Origin: Yersinia aleksiciae
Lineage (GTDB): Bacteria; Pseudomonadota; Gammaproteobacteria; Enterobacterales; Enterobacteriaceae
Direction of reading: 5' to 3'
DNA length: 64,000 bases
Assembly: GCF_001047675.1 (NCBI RefSeq)
Contig: NZ_CP011975.1
Location: forward strand, 2,830,073 to 2,894,072
Shown here: positions 20,301-30,707 of the stretch, piece after piece
Layout of the letters: the number at the start of each line of letters is the position of its first letter
Numbering within the stretch: the stretch's first letter is position 1
The notes under the pieces: model-generated
Database searches by the model: none
Told to the model about the DNA's origin: nothing
What the model saw: the letters and a program-made list of their open reading frames with translations, nothing else
Translations under genes and position numbers: made by a program

Positions 20301-22787
20301 ATGTCTGGGGATGATCGCGAGCCAATAGGGCGCAAGGGCAAGAAAGCCCAACCCAAAGCCGCACCGAAAAGGCCACTGCGCCGGCGGCGTGATGAAGATG
20401 AATACGAAGATGAAGACTATTTAGATGATGAAGAGCACGACGATGATGACTACGACGACGAGGAAGAACCGATGCCAAGAAAGGTAGCATCACGTCCACC
20501 CCGCAAAAAACGCCGCTGGCTCGGTTTATTTATTAAGCTGTTCTTGGTCGGCGCGGTGGTGTTAGCCATTTACGGGGTCTATCTTGATTCGCAAATCCGC
20601 AGCCGTATTGATGGCAAAGTGTGGCAACTGCCCGCTGCGGTGTATGGCCGCATGGTTAACCTCGAACCGGGCATGTCCTACAGCAAAAAAGAGATGGTCG
20701 ATTTGCTGGAGGGGATGCAATACCGCCAAGTGACTCGTATGACCCGACCGGGCGAGTTCACCGTGCAAGGCGACAGCATTGATATCTTGCGCCGCCCGTT
20801 TGATTTCCCTGATGCGAAAGAGGGGCAAATTCGCGCGCGCTTAGTGTTTAGAGACGATCGGCTGGTGCAGATTCAAAACCTGGATAATCAGCGTGATTTC
20901 GGCTTCTTACGCCTCGATCCCAAGCTGATCACCATGTTGCAATCGCCGAATGGTGAGCAGCGCCTGTTTGTGCCACGTGCTGGTTTCCCTGATTTGCTGG
21001 TGGATACTTTGCTGGCAACGGAAGACCGTCATTTCTATGAGCATGACGGCATCAGCCCTTACTCCATTGGCCGCGCCATGCTAGCGAACCTGACCGCCGG
21101 TAAGGCGGTGCAGGGTGGCAGTACGCTGACGCAGCAACTGGTCAAAAACCTGTTTTTGACCAACGAGCGCTCATTGTGGCGTAAAGCCAATGAAGCCTAT
21201 ATGGCGCTGTTGGTGGACTACCGCTACAGCAAAGACCGGATTCTGGAACTCTATCTCAACGAAGTCTATCTCGGCCAGAGTGGCAGTGATCAGATCCGCG
21301 GCTTCCCGCTGGCGAGCCTCTATTACTTCGGGCGTCCGGTGAATGAACTGAGCCTCGACCAGCAAGCGATGCTGGTGGGGATGGTAAAAGGGGCCTCACT
21401 ATATAACCCGTGGCGCAACCCGACATTGGCGCTTGAGCGGCGCAATCTGGTGCTGCGCCTGTTGCAGAATCAGGGCGTGATCGATGCAGAGCTTTACACC
21501 ATGCTCAGCGCTCGGCCATTGGGTGTCCAGCCGAAAGGTGGGGTTATCACCCCTCAGCCTGCTTTTATGCAGATGGTGCGTCAGGAGCTGCAACAAAAAC
21601 TGGGTGACAAGATTAACGATCTGTCCGGCGTGAAGATTTTCACCACGCTAGACCCGGTTTCGCAGGATGCGGCAGAAAAAGCTATCGAAGACGGCATTCC
21701 GGCCCTGAAAGCCGCGCGTCATTTGGATGATTTGGAAGCGGCAATGGTGATTGTCGATCGCTTCAGTGGTGAAGTTCGTGCCATGGTGGGTGGCGCACAG
21801 CCGCAATATGCCGGATTTAACCGCGCGATGCAGGCCCGCCGACTGGTGGGGTCACTCGCCAAGCCGCCGACCTATCTGACCGCCCTGAGTGAGCCCGATA
21901 AATTCCGCCTCAATACTTGGCTTGCGGATCAGCCACTGTCGATCAAACTGCCTAACGGCTCATTGTGGCAGCCAAAAAACTATGACCGTCAGTATCGTGG
22001 TCAGGTGATGTTGGTTGATGCACTGGCGAACTCGCTGAACGTACCCACGGTGAACTTGGGGATGTCGGTTGGGCTGGATCAAATCACCGCCATGCTGCAA
22101 CGCTTGGGTATCCCGAAAGCGGTGATCAATCCGGTTCCGGCCATGTTGCTGGGGGCGATCGATTTGACGCCCGTTGAAGTGGCACAGGAGTACCAGACCA
22201 TCGCCAGTGGCGGGAATCGTGCACCGTTATCAGCGGTGCGCTCGGTGATTGCCGAAGATGGCACTGTGTTGTATCAGAGCTTCCCGCAGGCGGAACGTAT
22301 GGTGCCAGCGCAGGCCGCGTATCTGACACTTTACGCCATGCAGCAAGGGGTCGCCCGTGGGACATCCCGTTCGCTGTCAGTGAAATTCTCTAAATACAAT
22401 CTGGCGGCTAAAACCGGTACCACCAACGACCTACGTGATAGCTGGTTTGCCGGTATCGATGGCAAGGAAGTGGCGATTGCCTGGGTCGGTCGCGACAATA
22501 ACGGCCCAGCCAAACTGACTGGTGCCAATGGCGCACTGACCTTGTATCGCCGCTACCTGGAGAACCAAACGCCGCTGCCGCTGGTATTGCAGCCACCGGA
22601 AGGGATTAGCCAGATGAACATTGATTCGGCAGGTAACTTTGTCTGCGGTGATGGTGGCGGCATGCGCTCGATTCCGGTATGGACCGAGAACCCGCAAGGG
22701 CTGTGTCAGGCCGCAGCACCCACTGAACAGCCGAAAGCCGACGGTGACGGTGTCGCCGGTTGGATCAAAGATATGTTCGGTCAGTAA
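20301..22787 (+). CDS. mrcB: Penicillin-binding protein 1B (bifunctional)
   Basis: Inner-membrane peptidoglycan synthase. After a cytoplasmic tail and a transmembrane segment (about residues 73-92) come the UB2H region, the glycosyltransferase domain with catalytic E241 ([12 protein letters not shown]) and [12 protein letters not shown], then the transpeptidase domain with SLAK (S518, K521), SLN (578-580) and KTGT (704-707). The C-terminus [12 protein letters not shown] matches E. coli. The cytoplasmic tail has a long Asp/Glu run (about residues 31-56), more acidic than in E. coli. A strong terminator follows. Confidence 0.97.
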   Translation: MSGDDREPIGRKGKKAQPKAAPKRPLRRRRDEDEYEDEDYLDDEEHDDDDYDDEEEPMPRKVASRPPRKKRRWLGLFIKLFLVGAVVLAIYGVYLDSQIRSRIDGKVWQLPAAVYGRMVNLEPGMSYSKKEMVDLLEGMQYRQVTRMTRPGEFTVQGDSIDILRRPFDFPDAKEGQIRARLVFRDDRLVQIQNLDNQRDFGFLRLDPKLITMLQSPNGEQRLFVPRAGFPDLLVDTLLATEDRHFYEHDGISPYSIGRAMLANLTAGKAVQGGSTLTQQLVKNLFLTNERSLWRKANEAYMALLVDYRYSKDRILELYLNEVYLGQSGSDQIRGFPLASLYYFGRPVNELSLDQQAMLVGMVKGASLYNPWRNPTLALERRNLVLRLLQNQGVIDAELYTMLSARPLGVQPKGGVITPQPAFMQMVRQELQQKLGDKINDLSGVKIFTTLDPVSQDAAEKAIEDGIPALKAARHLDDLEAAMVIVDRFSGEVRAMVGGAQPQYAGFNRAMQARRLVGSLAKPPTYLTALSEPDKFRLNTWLADQPLSIKLPNGSLWQPKNYDRQYRGQVMLVDALANSLNVPTVNLGMSVGLDQITAMLQRLGIPKAVINPVPAMLLGAIDLTPVEVAQEYQTIASGGNRAPLSAVRSVIAEDGTVLYQSFPQAERMVPAQAAYLTLYAMQQGVARGTSRSLSVKFSKYNLAAKTGTTNDLRDSWFAGIDGKEVAIAWVGRDNNGPAKLTGANGALTLYRRYLENQTPLPLVLQPPEGISQMNIDSAGNFVCGDGGGMRSIPVWTENPQGLCQAAAPTEQPKADGDGVAGWIKDMFGQ

Positions 22788-22806
22788 CCTATCAGCCTGC
22801 TTACCA

Positions 22807-22845
22807 AGCCCCTTCGGTCTCACGCCCGAAGGGGCTTTTTTTTTT
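22807..22845 (+). terminator. Strong rho-independent terminator after mrcB
   Basis: AGCCCCTTCGG (22807-22817) pairs perfectly with CCGAAGGGGCT (22826-22836), followed by a run of ten T residues. Confidence 0.95.
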
Positions 22846-22929
22846 GCCTTTCGTCCGACTCAATCGGCTGGCTTAGCGCTTGCAGTCCGCCGTAAGTTAC
22901 GCATAAACTACCTGCTTTGATAATTATTT

Positions 22930-22948
22930 CACTTTGATAACTATTATC
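22930..22948 (+). promoter_or_regulatory. Putative Fur box upstream of fhuC
   Basis: CACTTTGATAACTATTATC matches the 19-base Fur consensus at 13 positions, with the half GATAAC-TATTATC best preserved; another GATAAT lies at 22919. It is about 55 bases before the fhuC start, as expected for iron repression of the fhu operon. Confidence 0.7.
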
Positions 22949-23001
22949 GTTTAGATTTATCTTCTCGCTTGATACTTAATCGCGCAAAGCAGGGCACTAT
23001 C

Positions 23002-23796
23002 TTGGACCAACAGGCAAGCCAATCCAGCATCTTCACACTCCGTGAACTGAGTTTTTCGGTTCCGGGCCGGACCTTATTGCAGCCACTGTCATTGACGTTT
23101 CCCCAAGGGAAAGTCTGCGGGCTCATTGGTCATAACGGTTCCGGTAAATCGACATTATTAAAAATGCTGGGTCGCCATCAACCGCCATCAAGTGGCGAAG
23201 CCTTGCTTAATGATGTGCCATTGGCCGTGTGGGAGAGCAAAGCTTTTGCCCGTGAAGTGGCGTATTTACCGCAACAGCTGCCTGCGGCTGAAGGGATGAC
23301 AGTGCGCGAATTAGTCGCCATTGGCCGCTATCCGTGGCACGGCGCATTAGGCCGTTTTCGTCAGGAAGACCGCCAACAAGTGGAAGAGGCGATTGCGCTG
23401 GTAGACTTAAAACCGCTGGCTAACCGATTAGTCGACAGCTTATCCGGCGGTGAGCGCCAACGTGCCTGGCTGGCGATGATGGTGGCCCAAAACAGCCGCT
23501 GCCTGCTGCTCGATGAACCGACTTCGGCACTAGACATTGCGCATCAGGTTGAAGTGTTGGGGCTGATTCAGCGTCTTAGCCGTGAACGTGGCCTGACAGT
23601 GATTGCGGTACTGCATGATATTAATATGGCGGCCCGCTACTGTGACCATTTAGTGGCACTGCGTGGCGGGGAGATGATTGCACAAGGCCCCGCTGACAGT
23701 CTGATGCAGGGCGCGGTATTGGAACAAATTTACGGCATCCCGATGGGAATATTGCCGCATCCGGCTGGTGGCGCGCCGGTAAGCTTCGTCTATTAA
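23002..23796 (+). CDS. fhuC: Ferric hydroxamate ABC transporter ATP-binding protein
   Basis: ATPase energising uptake of ferric hydroxamate siderophores across the inner membrane. It shows Walker A GHNGSGKST, the signature LSGGERQR and Walker B CLLLDEPTSALD, and ends in the conserved GILPHPAGGAPVSFVY. No ATG fits; TTG 23002, with AGGG seven bases upstream, gives 264 residues against 265 in E. coli. The frame stays open from a TTG at 22969. It overlaps fhuD by one base (TAATG). fhuA, which precedes fhuC in E. coli, is absent. Confidence 0.95.
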   Translation: MDQQASQSSIFTLRELSFSVPGRTLLQPLSLTFPQGKVCGLIGHNGSGKSTLLKMLGRHQPPSSGEALLNDVPLAVWESKAFAREVAYLPQQLPAAEGMTVRELVAIGRYPWHGALGRFRQEDRQQVEEAIALVDLKPLANRLVDSLSGGERQRAWLAMMVAQNSRCLLLDEPTSALDIAHQVEVLGLIQRLSRERGLTVIAVLHDINMAARYCDHLVALRGGEMIAQGPADSLMQGAVLEQIYGIPMGILPHPAGGAPVSFVY

Positions 23797-24725
23797 TGAA
23801 AACCTATCTCCCCATGGAACAGCCCCATTTAGCCACACCGGATCTCACTCGGCGCAGACTGCTCGCCGCGTTGGCCTTATCGCCACTGCTGTGTTCATTG
23901 CCCGGATGGGCGGTGAATCCGCCTAAAGCCGATAGTCGGCGCGTCGTCGCCCTTGAGTGGCTACCCACTGAGCTACTGCTCGCTTTGGGGGTTACGCCCT
24001 ATGGTGTGGCAGATACCCATAATTATCGGCTATGGGTTGAGGAGCCAGAACTGCCTGCCAGTGTGATCGACATCGGCCAGCGCACTGAACCCAATCTCGA
24101 ATTGCTCCAACAAATGGCACCGTCGCTAATCCTGATGTCGCAAGGTTTCGGCCCTTCGCCGCAAATGCTCACGCCTATTGCTCCCTCCATGAGTTTTGCC
24201 TTCAACGAAAAAGGCAGTTCACCGCTGGCGGTGGGCAAGAACTCATTACGTGCGTTGGGCGAACGTTTGGGTTTGGAGGCTGCCGCGGAACAGCATATCG
24301 CCGATTTTACCCACTTTATGCAGGCCGCCCGTCAGCGCTTCACGGGTAACGGCAAGGCATCACTATTGATGTTCTCCCTGCTGGATACCCGCCATGCACT
24401 GGTGGTCGGCCAAGGCAGTCTGTTTCAGGATGTTTTGAACGAATTGAACATTAAAAATGCCTGGCAGGGAGAAACCAATCTCTGGGGCAGCACGGTGGTC
24501 GGTATTGAACGTTTAGCGACGATAAAACCGGGGCAAGCAATCTGCTTTAGCCACGGTAATAGCGAGATTTTACAGCAAGTTGCTCGAACCCCATTGTGGC
24601 AGTCGATGGATTTTGTCCGCCAAAATCAGTTACACATATTGCCGCCGGTGTGGTTCTACGGCTCGACGCTTTCCGCCATGCGTTTTGTGCGCCTTTTGGG
24701 GCCAGTGTGGGGTAAAGCATCATGA
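23796..24725 (+). CDS. fhuD: Periplasmic hydroxamate siderophore-binding protein
   Basis: Periplasmic receptor delivering ferric hydroxamates to FhuBC. The N-terminus carries a twin-arginine-like signal (TRRRLLAALALSPLL), as in E. coli FhuD. Conserved blocks are VALEWLPTELLLALG, RTEPNLELL, NAWQGETNLWGS and VWFYGSTLSAMRFVR. The start at 23796 overlaps the fhuC stop; a second ATG at 23814 is possible. Its end overlaps fhuB by 4 bases. Confidence 0.95.
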   Translation: MKTYLPMEQPHLATPDLTRRRLLAALALSPLLCSLPGWAVNPPKADSRRVVALEWLPTELLLALGVTPYGVADTHNYRLWVEEPELPASVIDIGQRTEPNLELLQQMAPSLILMSQGFGPSPQMLTPIAPSMSFAFNEKGSSPLAVGKNSLRALGERLGLEAAAEQHIADFTHFMQAARQRFTGNGKASLLMFSLLDTRHALVVGQGSLFQDVLNELNIKNAWQGETNLWGSTVVGIERLATIKPGQAICFSHGNSEILQQVARTPLWQSMDFVRQNQLHILPPVWFYGSTLSAMRFVRLLGPVWGKAS

Positions 24726-26719
24726 TGGCAAAAAATCTGCGTAACCGATGGCTGCTGGCTGCGGGATTACTGAGCTGCTTGCTGCTGGTTGCCGTGGCCT
24801 TGACACTGTACAACCTCAGTCAATTATTACCAGCATCACTTTGGGGTGAAGCCCTCTGGCAGCCCGACAGTGATGACGTGCGCCAAATGTTATTCCATTA
24901 CAGCCAGTTACCTCGTTTGACCGTGGCGCTGTTAACTGGGGCCGGATTAGGATTGGTGGGGGTGTTGTTCCAGCAAGTGCTGCGTAACCCATTGGCTGAA
25001 CCAGCCACATTAGGTGTGGCTGCGGGTGCTCAACTCGGCCTGACTATCGCGACATTGTGGATGCTGCCCGGCGGTGAACTGACCCGCCAATTGGCCGCAA
25101 TGGCCGGTGGTATCACTGTCGGTGTGCTGGTCTTTGGTGTGGCTTGGGGCAAACGTATGTCGCCTGTCACCCTGATTCTGGCAGGGCTGGTTCTCGGCCT
25201 TTACTGTAGCGCAGTCAGTAACTTACTGGCGCTGTTTAATTATGACCAACTGCAAGGGCTATTCTTGTGGAGCAGTGGTGCCTTGAATCAGCAGGATTGG
25301 AGCACGGTGCAGTTTCTCCTGCCGCGCTTGCTGATCACCTGTGTTCTGGCCGCGTTATTGATCCGCCCATTAACCCTGCTCGGGCTGGATGATGGCGTTG
25401 CCCGCAATTTGGGGTTAGGGCTATCGCTGGCCCGCTTGAGTGCGCTGGGGCTGGCAATTCTATTCAGCGCAATGTTGGTCAATGCGGTGGGTGTGATTGG
25501 ATTTATCGGTTTATTCGCCCCTCTGCTGGCAAAAATTCTGGGTGCGCGGCGGTTATCACAACGGCTGATACTGGCACCACTACTGGGGGCGTTGCTGCTG
25601 TGGGTGACGGACCAAGGCATTGTCTGGTTGGCGCAAGTCTGGCGGGAGATCCCTACCGGTGCGGCGACGGCGCTGATTGGTGCGCCGCTGCTATTGTGGC
25701 TACTACCTCGTTTGCACAGCGCCACTGCGCCGTCGATGGATTTTGGCGACAATGTTCCTGCTGAACGGCAGCGTTTGGGATTATGGATCAGTGCCGGTTT
25801 ATTGTTACTGCTGGCGGGATTGACGGTAGCGCTGATGTTTGGTCGCGACAGCCAAGGCTGGAACTGGATTAGTGGTGATGAACTTCAGGCTCTGCTGCAC
25901 TGGCGCTGGCCGCGCGTGTTGGCGGCGCTGGCGGCCGGGATGATGCTGGCGGTGGCAGGGACCCTGATTCAAAAACTGACGGGCAACCCAATGGCGAGTC
26001 CGGAGGTGCTGGGTATCAGCTCCGGCGCGTCTTTCGGCGTAGTGATTATGATGTTCATTGTGCCAGGTAACGCGCTAGCGTGGTTGCTACCTGCGGGGAG
26101 TCTGGGCGCGGCCGTAACCTTATTGCTGATATTGGTGGTGGCGGGGCGGGGCGGGTTCTCGCCCAGCAGAATGTTACTGGCGGGGATTGCGCTGAGCACC
26201 GCCTTTACCACGGTAATCACCATGTTGTTAGCCAGTGGTGATCCGCGAATGCGCGGCTTGCTGGCATGGATTTCAGGCTCTACCTACGCCGTTGATGGTC
26301 CACAGGCGCTGAGTACTGGCTTCATTGCCTTGGTGCTGATTGCATTGGCCCCGCTGTGCCGCCGTTGGTTAATGATTCTACCCTTGGGCAGTGTGACGGC
26401 TAGGGCATTAGGTATCGCGCTGGCACCTAGCCGGTTAGCTATTTTGCTCTTGGCGGCGACCATGACGGCGGCGGCTACGCTGACAGTGGGGCCACTAAGC
26501 TTCGTCGGGCTGATGGCACCTCATATGGCCCGCATGTTGGGCTTCCGGCGTGCCATTCCGCAACTGTTTATTGCCGCTATCTTGGGCGGCTTATTGATGG
26601 TATTTGCCGACTGGTGTGGTCGGATGCTGCTGTTCCCGAACCAGATCCCTGCCGGATTGTTGGCAACCTTTATTGGGGCCCCCTATTTTGTTTATCTATT
26701 ACGTAAGCAGGGGCGGTAG
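24722..26719 (+). CDS. fhuB: Ferric hydroxamate permease (fused double-length)
   Basis: Inner-membrane channel for ferric hydroxamates. It consists of two homologous FecCD-type halves in one chain of 665 residues, like E. coli FhuB. Each half has the permease motif for coupling to FhuC (GFIGLFAPLLAK in the first, GFVGLMAPHMAR-like in the second) and NPLAEPATLGVAAGA or NPMASPEVLGISSGA near its start. It is the last gene of fhuCDB and overlaps fhuD (ATGA). Confidence 0.96.
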   Translation: MMAKNLRNRWLLAAGLLSCLLLVAVALTLYNLSQLLPASLWGEALWQPDSDDVRQMLFHYSQLPRLTVALLTGAGLGLVGVLFQQVLRNPLAEPATLGVAAGAQLGLTIATLWMLPGGELTRQLAAMAGGITVGVLVFGVAWGKRMSPVTLILAGLVLGLYCSAVSNLLALFNYDQLQGLFLWSSGALNQQDWSTVQFLLPRLLITCVLAALLIRPLTLLGLDDGVARNLGLGLSLARLSALGLAILFSAMLVNAVGVIGFIGLFAPLLAKILGARRLSQRLILAPLLGALLLWVTDQGIVWLAQVWREIPTGAATALIGAPLLLWLLPRLHSATAPSMDFGDNVPAERQRLGLWISAGLLLLLAGLTVALMFGRDSQGWNWISGDELQALLHWRWPRVLAALAAGMMLAVAGTLIQKLTGNPMASPEVLGISSGASFGVVIMMFIVPGNALAWLLPAGSLGAAVTLLLILVVAGRGGFSPSRMLLAGIALSTAFTTVITMLLASGDPRMRGLLAWISGSTYAVDGPQALSTGFIALVLIALAPLCRRWLMILPLGSVTARALGIALAPSRLAILLLAATMTAAATLTVGPLSFVGLMAPHMARMLGFRRAIPQLFIAAILGGLLMVFADWCGRMLLFPNQIPAGLLATFIGAPYFVYLLRKQGR

Positions 26720-26736
26720 GAGCTTATTCGAATAAT

Positions 26737-26770
26737 CACCAGCTTCAGCTATGGATAACTGAAGCTGGTG
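26737..26770 (+). terminator. Stem-loop after fhuB
   Basis: CACCAGCTTCAG (26737-26748) and CTGAAGCTGGTG (26759-26770) form a perfect 12-bp stem with a 10-base loop, 17 bases past the fhuB stop. No T-run follows, so it may protect the 3' end rather than terminate. Confidence 0.6.
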
Positions 26771-27123
26771 TCAGATACACCTATGGCATATTTACAATAA
26801 TAATCATTGAAAAATAATAGCCGAGTAAATAATGTTACTGTATATCTAAAAATTATCTTTTAAATTCAGAGAAAACTTCAACTCAATAGTAAAATAAAAA
26901 TTCCATTCTTCCTTAATGTGATTTAACTTTAATGCTACATAGAGATATTACACATAAAGTATTCTATGATAATATCAAACCCCAGATAAACTTGGTCAGT
27001 TGTTATTCTATGATTTTCTGTTGATTATTAGTCTTCATGATTTTATTTGCTTGATATAAATAACTCTTTGGTTTGTCTGGTTACTTTGCTTGATAGTAAC
27101 AAATTATATTAGAGGGAATTAAT
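26771..27123. other. AT-rich noncoding region upstream of a small orphan gene
   Basis: About 350 bases, clearly more AT-rich than the flanking genes, with no supported reading frame. It presumably carries the promoter of the following small gene; I could not pick a convincing -35/-10 pair. Confidence 0.5.
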
Positions 27124-27390
27124 ATGACTGAGCTAAATTGTGAAGAAAACAAGTCAGAAAAATATAGTGTTGGTAATGAAAGAGTAACAAAAGCTGTGCT
27201 CATCTATGGTCTACTGGTTGTTGGCTTTGGCACAATACTCAATTCCGAAGTGTTATTTGGTTACTTTAGTCTGCTTACTGATACCGTTCAGCCAGTAATA
27301 AGTAACATGGTAAGCCACTGTCCCGTTGAGGTTAAATTGCCGGCTATTCCCATGGGGCCAACGTGGAATGGCAGTAGTGGCAATATTTAG
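27124..27390 (+). CDS. Small hypothetical membrane protein
   Basis: I do not recognise this 88-residue protein. It has a charged polar N-terminus rich in Glu/Lys (residues 1-23), one clear hydrophobic helix (about 24-42, AVLIYGLLVVGFGTIL), a second weakly hydrophobic stretch, and a Pro/Gly/Asn-rich tail (MGPTWNGSSGNI). A good ribosome binding site (AGAGGG, seven bases before ATG) supports expression. Base composition is low in G+C, and it lies between fhuB and hemL where E. coli has no gene, so it looks acquired or lineage-specific. A stem-loop follows about 100 bases later. Confidence 0.6.
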   Translation: MTELNCEENKSEKYSVGNERVTKAVLIYGLLVVGFGTILNSEVLFGYFSLLTDTVQPVISNMVSHCPVEVKLPAIPMGPTWNGSSGNI

Positions 27391-27490
27391 TCACATCTAA
27401 TGTTGTAAGTTATTAATAATATTGTCTTGGCTATACTGACTGTTATTAAGTCAACCAAATATTTTTTTCGTCAATATTAATTTAATTTAT

Positions 27491-27519
27491 TAACCACCAC
27501 CCATATTGAGTGGTGGTTA
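27491..27519. terminator. Stem-loop between the small gene and hemL
   Basis: TAACCACCAC (27491-27500) and GTGGTGGTTA (27510-27519) form a perfect 10-bp stem with a 9-base loop in the convergent gap. AT-rich sequence follows on both sides; on the minus strand it lies just past the hemL stop. Confidence 0.65.
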
Positions 27520-27534
27520 GTTTATTCACTGATA

Positions 27535-28815
27535 TCAAAGTTGGGCAAAGCACCGACGTGCAGCATCCACAGTTTTCTGAATATCTTCCTTGCTGTGTGC
27601 CACAGACATAAAGCCCGCTTCAAAAGCAGAAGGTGCGAGATAAACACCCTCTTTCAACATCAGATGGAAGAAGCGCTTGAAACGCTCAACATCGCAACTC
27701 ATGACATCTTGATAGCAAGTCACGGTTTGGGCATCGGTAAAGAAGATGCCGAACATACCGCCGACATGGTTAACCACCAGCGGAATATTCTCTGCTTTAG
27801 CTGCATGGAGCAGGCCCGTCGCTAGCGAATCGGTCAGTTCAGTCAGGGTCTCATGGATACCCACCTGCGCAACTTCTGTCAGACAGGCAAAACCTGCTGC
27901 CATTGCGATGGGGTTACCGGAGAGTGTACCGGCCTGATAAACCGGGCCCGTGGGTGCCAGTGCATCCATCACATCGCGGCGGCCACCGAAAGCACCAACT
28001 GGCATGCCGCCACCGATGATTTTACCCAGACAGGTCAAGTCAGGGATGACATCGTAATAATCTTGCGCTCCCGCTAATGCCACACGGAAACCGGTCATGA
28101 CTTCATCAATAATCAATAACGCACCAAATTCGTCGCACAGTGCGCGCAGGCCAGGTAGGAACTCTGGCAGTGGTGGCACGCAGTTCATGTTACCGGCGAC
28201 GGGTTCAACGATGATACAGGCGACGTCTTGCGGATATTGCTCAAAGGCTTCGCGCACGGTGGTCAGATCGTTATAAGTGCAGGTTAAGGTGTGTTTAGCG
28301 AAATCGGCTGGTACGCCCGGCGAGTTCGGTTGACCGAGTGTTAGCGCACCGGAGCCGGCTTTGACCAGCAGGCAGTCTGCGTGACCGTGATAGCAGCCTT
28401 CAAACTTGATAATTTTATCGCGACCGGTGAAGCCACGGGCCAGACGGATAGCACTCATGGTCGCTTCGGTACCTGAGTTAACCATGCGTACCATATCCAT
28501 GGTTGGCACTAAGTCTGTGACCAACTCAGCCATTTTCACTTCCATCTCTGTTGGCGCGCCAAAGCTCAAACCGCGCTCAACAGCTTCAATCACCGCCTGA
28601 CGGATCGCCGGGTGGTTGTGACCCAACACCATTGGCCCCCAAGAGCCGACATAATCGATGTAAGCTTTGCCATCTACATCAAACAAGTAAGCGCCATCAG
28701 CACGTTCAATAAAGAGTGGGACGCCGCCTACCCCTGTGAATGCACGCACCGGAGAGTTAACCCCGCCTGGAATTAACTGTTTTGCCTGGGCATACAGACT
28801 TTCGGACTTACTCAT
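27535..28815 (-). CDS. hemL: Glutamate-1-semialdehyde 2,1-aminomutase
   Basis: PLP enzyme making 5-aminolevulinate, the tetrapyrrole precursor for heme and siroheme. At 426 residues it matches E. coli. The PLP lysine lies in [16 protein letters not shown], and the [16 protein letters not shown] and [10 protein letters not shown] blocks are present. ATG 28815 follows CAGGAG. Convergent with the small orphan gene and divergent from clcA. Confidence 0.97.
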   Translation of the reverse strand: MSKSESLYAQAKQLIPGGVNSPVRAFTGVGGVPLFIERADGAYLFDVDGKAYIDYVGSWGPMVLGHNHPAIRQAVIEAVERGLSFGAPTEMEVKMAELVTDLVPTMDMVRMVNSGTEATMSAIRLARGFTGRDKIIKFEGCYHGHADCLLVKAGSGALTLGQPNSPGVPADFAKHTLTCTYNDLTTVREAFEQYPQDVACIIVEPVAGNMNCVPPLPEFLPGLRALCDEFGALLIIDEVMTGFRVALAGAQDYYDVIPDLTCLGKIIGGGMPVGAFGGRRDVMDALAPTGPVYQAGTLSGNPIAMAAGFACLTEVAQVGIHETLTELTDSLATGLLHAAKAENIPLVVNHVGGMFGIFFTDAQTVTCYQDVMSCDVERFKRFFHLMLKEGVYLAPSAFEAGFMSVAHSKEDIQKTVDAARRCFAQL

Positions 28816-29153
28816 AAACTGGCTCCTGAATTGGGGTTGGCGATATTAGTATTGATGACATCAACGCTAATAGCATCCATCAGCATCAATAACTTCAGCG
28901 TTAATAACATCCGCCTTAGCAATAGAATAATGCGGCCTATTCTAAAGAACTGGCGGCGGTTATCAAATGATTGAGCATATTTAGCGGCTAGCTTGCGCAG
29001 CGTGCCGCAAATCCAACACCTTGCCATTCCAACAGTCTTAACTGAGCCAGATCATTTCATCGATGTTTAAGCAGACACTTCATCATGACGTGGACTAGAC
29101 TAATGCTACTGTTTATTTACATCATTTATCATTAATAAAAAATCATACAAACC
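28816..29153. other. Divergent hemL/clcA intergenic region
   Basis: It carries the promoters for both genes. The hemL leader half contains near-repeats, ACGCTAATAGCATC (28864-28877) and GCGTTAATAACATC (28898-28911), among several CATC/GATG words. The clcA half is AT-rich. No protein-coding gene is convincing here. Confidence 0.5.
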
Positions 29154-30590
29154 ATGACTGATTCAACGCAAAATATGCCTTCCGAAGGTGAGACTAAACT
29201 CAAGCGCGGGCGTTTTATCCGCGCACTGGTTAACCGTGATAAAACCCCACTGATCATTCTTGTCATGGCAGGGGTCGTCGGAATGGTGACGGGGTTACTG
29301 GGCGTAGCCTTTGACCGAGGCGTCGATTGGATTCAACAACAAAGATTGGCAACGCTGGCGAAGGTGGCAGATTCTGCCATTTTGGTGTGGTCACTGGCGT
29401 TTATTATGTCAGCGCTATTGGCGATGGTGGGTTATTTTCTGGTGCGTCGTTTTGCTCCTGAGGCCGGTGGTTCGGGGATCCCCGAAATTGAAGGTGCAAT
29501 GGAGGAGATGCGTCCGGTGCGCTGGTGGCGAGTCATCCCAGTTAAGTTTATTGGCGGCCTTGGGACATTAGGGGCTGGCATGGTGTTAGGTCGTGAAGGG
29601 CCGATGGTGCAGATGGGGGGGAATAGTGGGCGCATGATTGTCGATATTTTCCGCCTGCGCAGTCCTGAAGCTCGGCACTCACTATTAGCGACGGGGGCAG
29701 CGGCGGGCCTTTCTGCCGCCTTTAATGCGCCGTTGGCGGGGATTTTGTTCGTTATTGAAGAGATGCGCTCGCAGTTCCGTTACAGTCTGGTCTCAATCAA
29801 AGCGGTATTTGTCGGGGTGATTACTTCAACCATCGTTTATCGCTATTTTAATGGTGAACGCGCGATTATTGATGTTGGCAAACTCGGTGATGTCCCGCTG
29901 AATAGCCTATGGCTTTACCTCTTGCTTGGCATTATTTTTGGTGCTGTAGGCGTGATGTTCAATGCTCTGATATTTCGTACGCAGGATCTGTTTATGCGCT
30001 TCCACGGCGGCGATTGGCGCAAGCTGGTATTGATCGGTGGCTTATTGGGGGGGATGTGCGGCCTGCTGGCATTGATTCATGGTGAGGCGGTAGGCGGCGG
30101 CTTTACATTAATTCCTATCGCACTGGCCGGTAATTTCAGCATTGGCATGTTGATCTTCATCTTTGTTGCCCGCGTCATTACCACCTTGCTGTGCTTTGGT
30201 TCGGGTGCTCCGGGCGGAATATTTGCCCCGATGTTGGCTCTCGGTACCATCCTAGGCACCGCTTTTGGCCTATCCTGTGCACACTTTTTCCCAGAATACG
30301 GTATTGAGGCCGGCACTTTCGCTATCGCCGGGATGGGGGCGCTGTTTGCCGCTTCAGTACGCGCACCTCTGACTGGGTTAGTATTGGTACTGGAAATGAC
30401 CGATAATTATCAACTTATTTTGCCGATGATTGTTACCTGTCTGGGGGCGACATTAATTGCCCAGTTTATGGGAGGTAAGCCCTTGTATTCAGCCATTTTG
30501 GCCCGTACTTTAGAGAGACAAGAACAAGCAGCATCTGCGGCAGCGCAGCCACAACCGGTGGTTGAAAGTCATACTCAAACAGGTAGATAA
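29154..30590 (+). CDS. clcA: H+/Cl- exchange transporter ClcA
   Basis: Inner-membrane proton/chloride antiporter of the CLC family, linked to acid resistance in E. coli. The chloride selectivity motif GSGIPE (residues 106-111) and the gating glutamate E148 in GREGPMVQ match E. coli numbering; GGIFAP is further on. It is 478 residues with many hydrophobic segments. The gene order hemL-clcA-erpA matches E. coli. Confidence 0.97.
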   Translation: MTDSTQNMPSEGETKLKRGRFIRALVNRDKTPLIILVMAGVVGMVTGLLGVAFDRGVDWIQQQRLATLAKVADSAILVWSLAFIMSALLAMVGYFLVRRFAPEAGGSGIPEIEGAMEEMRPVRWWRVIPVKFIGGLGTLGAGMVLGREGPMVQMGGNSGRMIVDIFRLRSPEARHSLLATGAAAGLSAAFNAPLAGILFVIEEMRSQFRYSLVSIKAVFVGVITSTIVYRYFNGERAIIDVGKLGDVPLNSLWLYLLLGIIFGAVGVMFNALIFRTQDLFMRFHGGDWRKLVLIGGLLGGMCGLLALIHGEAVGGGFTLIPIALAGNFSIGMLIFIFVARVITTLLCFGSGAPGGIFAPMLALGTILGTAFGLSCAHFFPEYGIEAGTFAIAGMGALFAASVRAPLTGLVLVLEMTDNYQLILPMIVTCLGATLIAQFMGGKPLYSAILARTLERQEQAASAAAQPQPVVESHTQTGR

Positions 30591-30707
30591 TATATAACAT
30601 TAGTCAGCAATACTTGAATGAACTACTCAGGTATTGGATAATTGATGCATAGATCAGGCTGCCATTGTAGTAACCTGCAACTCGAATACCGGTTGGGAGT
30701 GATGAGT

